DNA of 6,312 bases. Source: Chloroflexota bacterium (GTDB lineage: Bacteria > Chloroflexota > Anaerolineae > Anaerolineales > Villigracilaceae). This document shows, one piece after another, positions 5,876 through 6,312 of this stretch. How positions within the stretch are numbered: position 1 is the first letter of the stretch; each line of letters opens with the position of its first letter. A program made the position numbers and the translations under genes. Location of the stretch: assembly GCA_021796315.1 (NCBI GenBank), contig JAJYOH010000366.1:1-6312 (forward strand), given 5' to 3'. The notes beneath the pieces were generated by a model, which saw only the letters and a list, made by a program, of their open reading frames with translations, made no database searches and was not told the origin of the DNA.

Positions 5876-6217
5876 TTAAGCAGCATTGCACTTCGGGCAA
5901 GGACAAGTCGTTTTTGAATGTTTATGCTGGATAGGCTTCAGGGATATGCCAGTCACAGAAGGAAGCATATCCAGAACAGTGTAAATCTCCGGCTTGGTCA
6001 CGCGATAATACAGGTTTAGTCCGTCACGCCGTGAATCTAACAGTCCGGCCCGCTTGAGGATCATCAATTGCTGTGAAATGTAGGCTTGGCGCCGTTTGAG
6101 CATGGCTTCCATGTGGCACACACACTGCTCGCCACCACGCAGAATATCGAGCACCGCTAATCGCGTGGGATGGGACAACGTTTTCAACAAGTCGCTTTGA
6201 ATCTGGTATCCATCCAT
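5876..6217 (-). CDS. arsR: ArsR/SmtB-family repressor with CxC sensor and Cys-rich tail
   Basis: A 113-residue winged-helix dimeric repressor. Residues 8-28 (SDLLKTLSHPTRLAVLDILRG) are the usual ArsR opening. Cys32-Val-Cys34 in EQCVCHMEAML matches the ELCVCDL metalloid-binding site of helix 3 in classical arsenite sensors, with Gln for Leu and His-Met for Asp-Leu. The recognition helix follows (QAYISQQLMILKRAGLL, 44-60), then the wing (DSRRDGLNLYYRV). The tail SKTTCPCPKCNAA adds Cys105, Cys107 and Cys110, a second potential thiolate site. The start at ATG 6217 is set by AGGTGA directly upstream; the longer frame to 6277 would translate through the palindromic operator. First gene of the operon, expected to repress itself and the permease until As(III), an organoarsenical or a similar soft metal binds. 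Family and sensor type are confident; the inducer is inferred. Confidence 0.95.
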   Translation of the reverse strand: MDGYQIQSDLLKTLSHPTRLAVLDILRGGEQCVCHMEAMLKRRQAYISQQLMILKRAGLLDSRRDGLNLYYRVTKPEIYTVLDMLPSVTGISLKPIQHKHSKTTCPCPKCNAA

Positions 6218-6225
6218 TTCGTCAC

Positions 6226-6249
6226 CTATATTCAGAATTCTGAATATAG
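6226..6249. promoter_or_regulatory. 24-bp perfect palindrome, probable ArsR operator
   Basis: The left arm is CTATATTCAGAA and the right arm is its exact reverse complement, centred on GAATTC between 6237 and 6238. Every base of the 24 pairs; the next pair (6225/6250) does not. It ends about eight bases before the arsR ATG, with its edge running into the AGGTGA ribosome site. The TTCA...TGAA layout is of the kind bound by ArsR/SmtB dimers. Binding here would cover the transcription start, a -10-like TATATT or TATTCT (within 6243-6253), or the ribosome site, giving autorepression. Assignment to this ArsR rests on position and symmetry. Confidence 0.75.
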
Positions 6250-6271
6250 AATACCCCCAAAAAGAGACACC

Positions 6272-6282
6272 GGTCATTGACC
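6272..6282. promoter_or_regulatory. 11-bp palindrome GGTCA-T-TGACC upstream of arsR
   Basis: Two perfect 5-bp arms flank a single T, 55 to 65 bases before the arsR start and in the expected -35 or upstream area. It differs in sequence from the main operator, so it may be a site for another regulator, an element of a divergent gene beyond the window edge, or chance. No clear -35 hexamer at proper spacing from the -10 candidates was found. Confidence 0.25.
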
Positions 6283-6312
6283 AGCGTCATCAAAACACTA
6301 TGACAAACTTCA

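Overview
The window most resembles a chromosome fragment from a Chloroflexota bacterium of the Anaerolineae type. The support is indirect: lipoproteins with a Thr/Pro-rich linker behind a lipobox, moderate base composition with no strong skew, Shine-Dalgarno-led genes, and an ArsR / ArsP-type permease / mini-thioredoxin cluster. The taxon is an inference. There is no rRNA or tRNA to anchor it. Every convincing gene lies on the minus strand, so the window is described from right to left, in the direction of transcription.

Right end (6312 to 4234): a compact metalloid-response operon. A 24-bp perfect palindrome sits just before an ArsR/SmtB repressor that has the CxC arsenic-sensing motif and an additional C-terminal CxCxxC tail. 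Then come an ArsP-family permease with a TPFCSCS motif and two different small CxxC thioredoxin-fold proteins, each with a strong ribosome binding site. The simplest reading is a derepressible operon: ArsR releases the palindrome when a trivalent arsenical (or similar soft metal) binds its cysteines, the permease exports the toxicant, and the two mini-thioredoxins provide a dithiol redox step for the permease, the substrate or the repressor.

Middle (4233 to 2526): about 420 bases without a confident gene. They contain a plus-strand Cys-rich open frame with an EGF-like cysteine pattern and an unrecognised minus-strand open frame. Next is a CPBP (CAAX-like) intramembrane protease gene broken by a single-base frameshift exactly at its catalytic EExxxR motif. 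It is followed by a membrane-anchored DsbA/BdbD-type thiol-disulfide oxidoreductase starting at GTG.

Left end (2525 to 1): a 330-base stretch with several short palindromes but no confident gene, a lipoprotein with a Thr/Pro linker and HEAT-like repeats, a small secreted protein or lipoprotein with a PepSY-like C-terminus, and an isoprenylcysteine-carboxyl-methyltransferase-like membrane methyltransferase. The methyltransferase gene is bracketed by sequences resembling integron core sites, although no complete attC can be built. These left-hand genes have weak or no Shine-Dalgarno sequences and look independently expressed rather than forming one operon.
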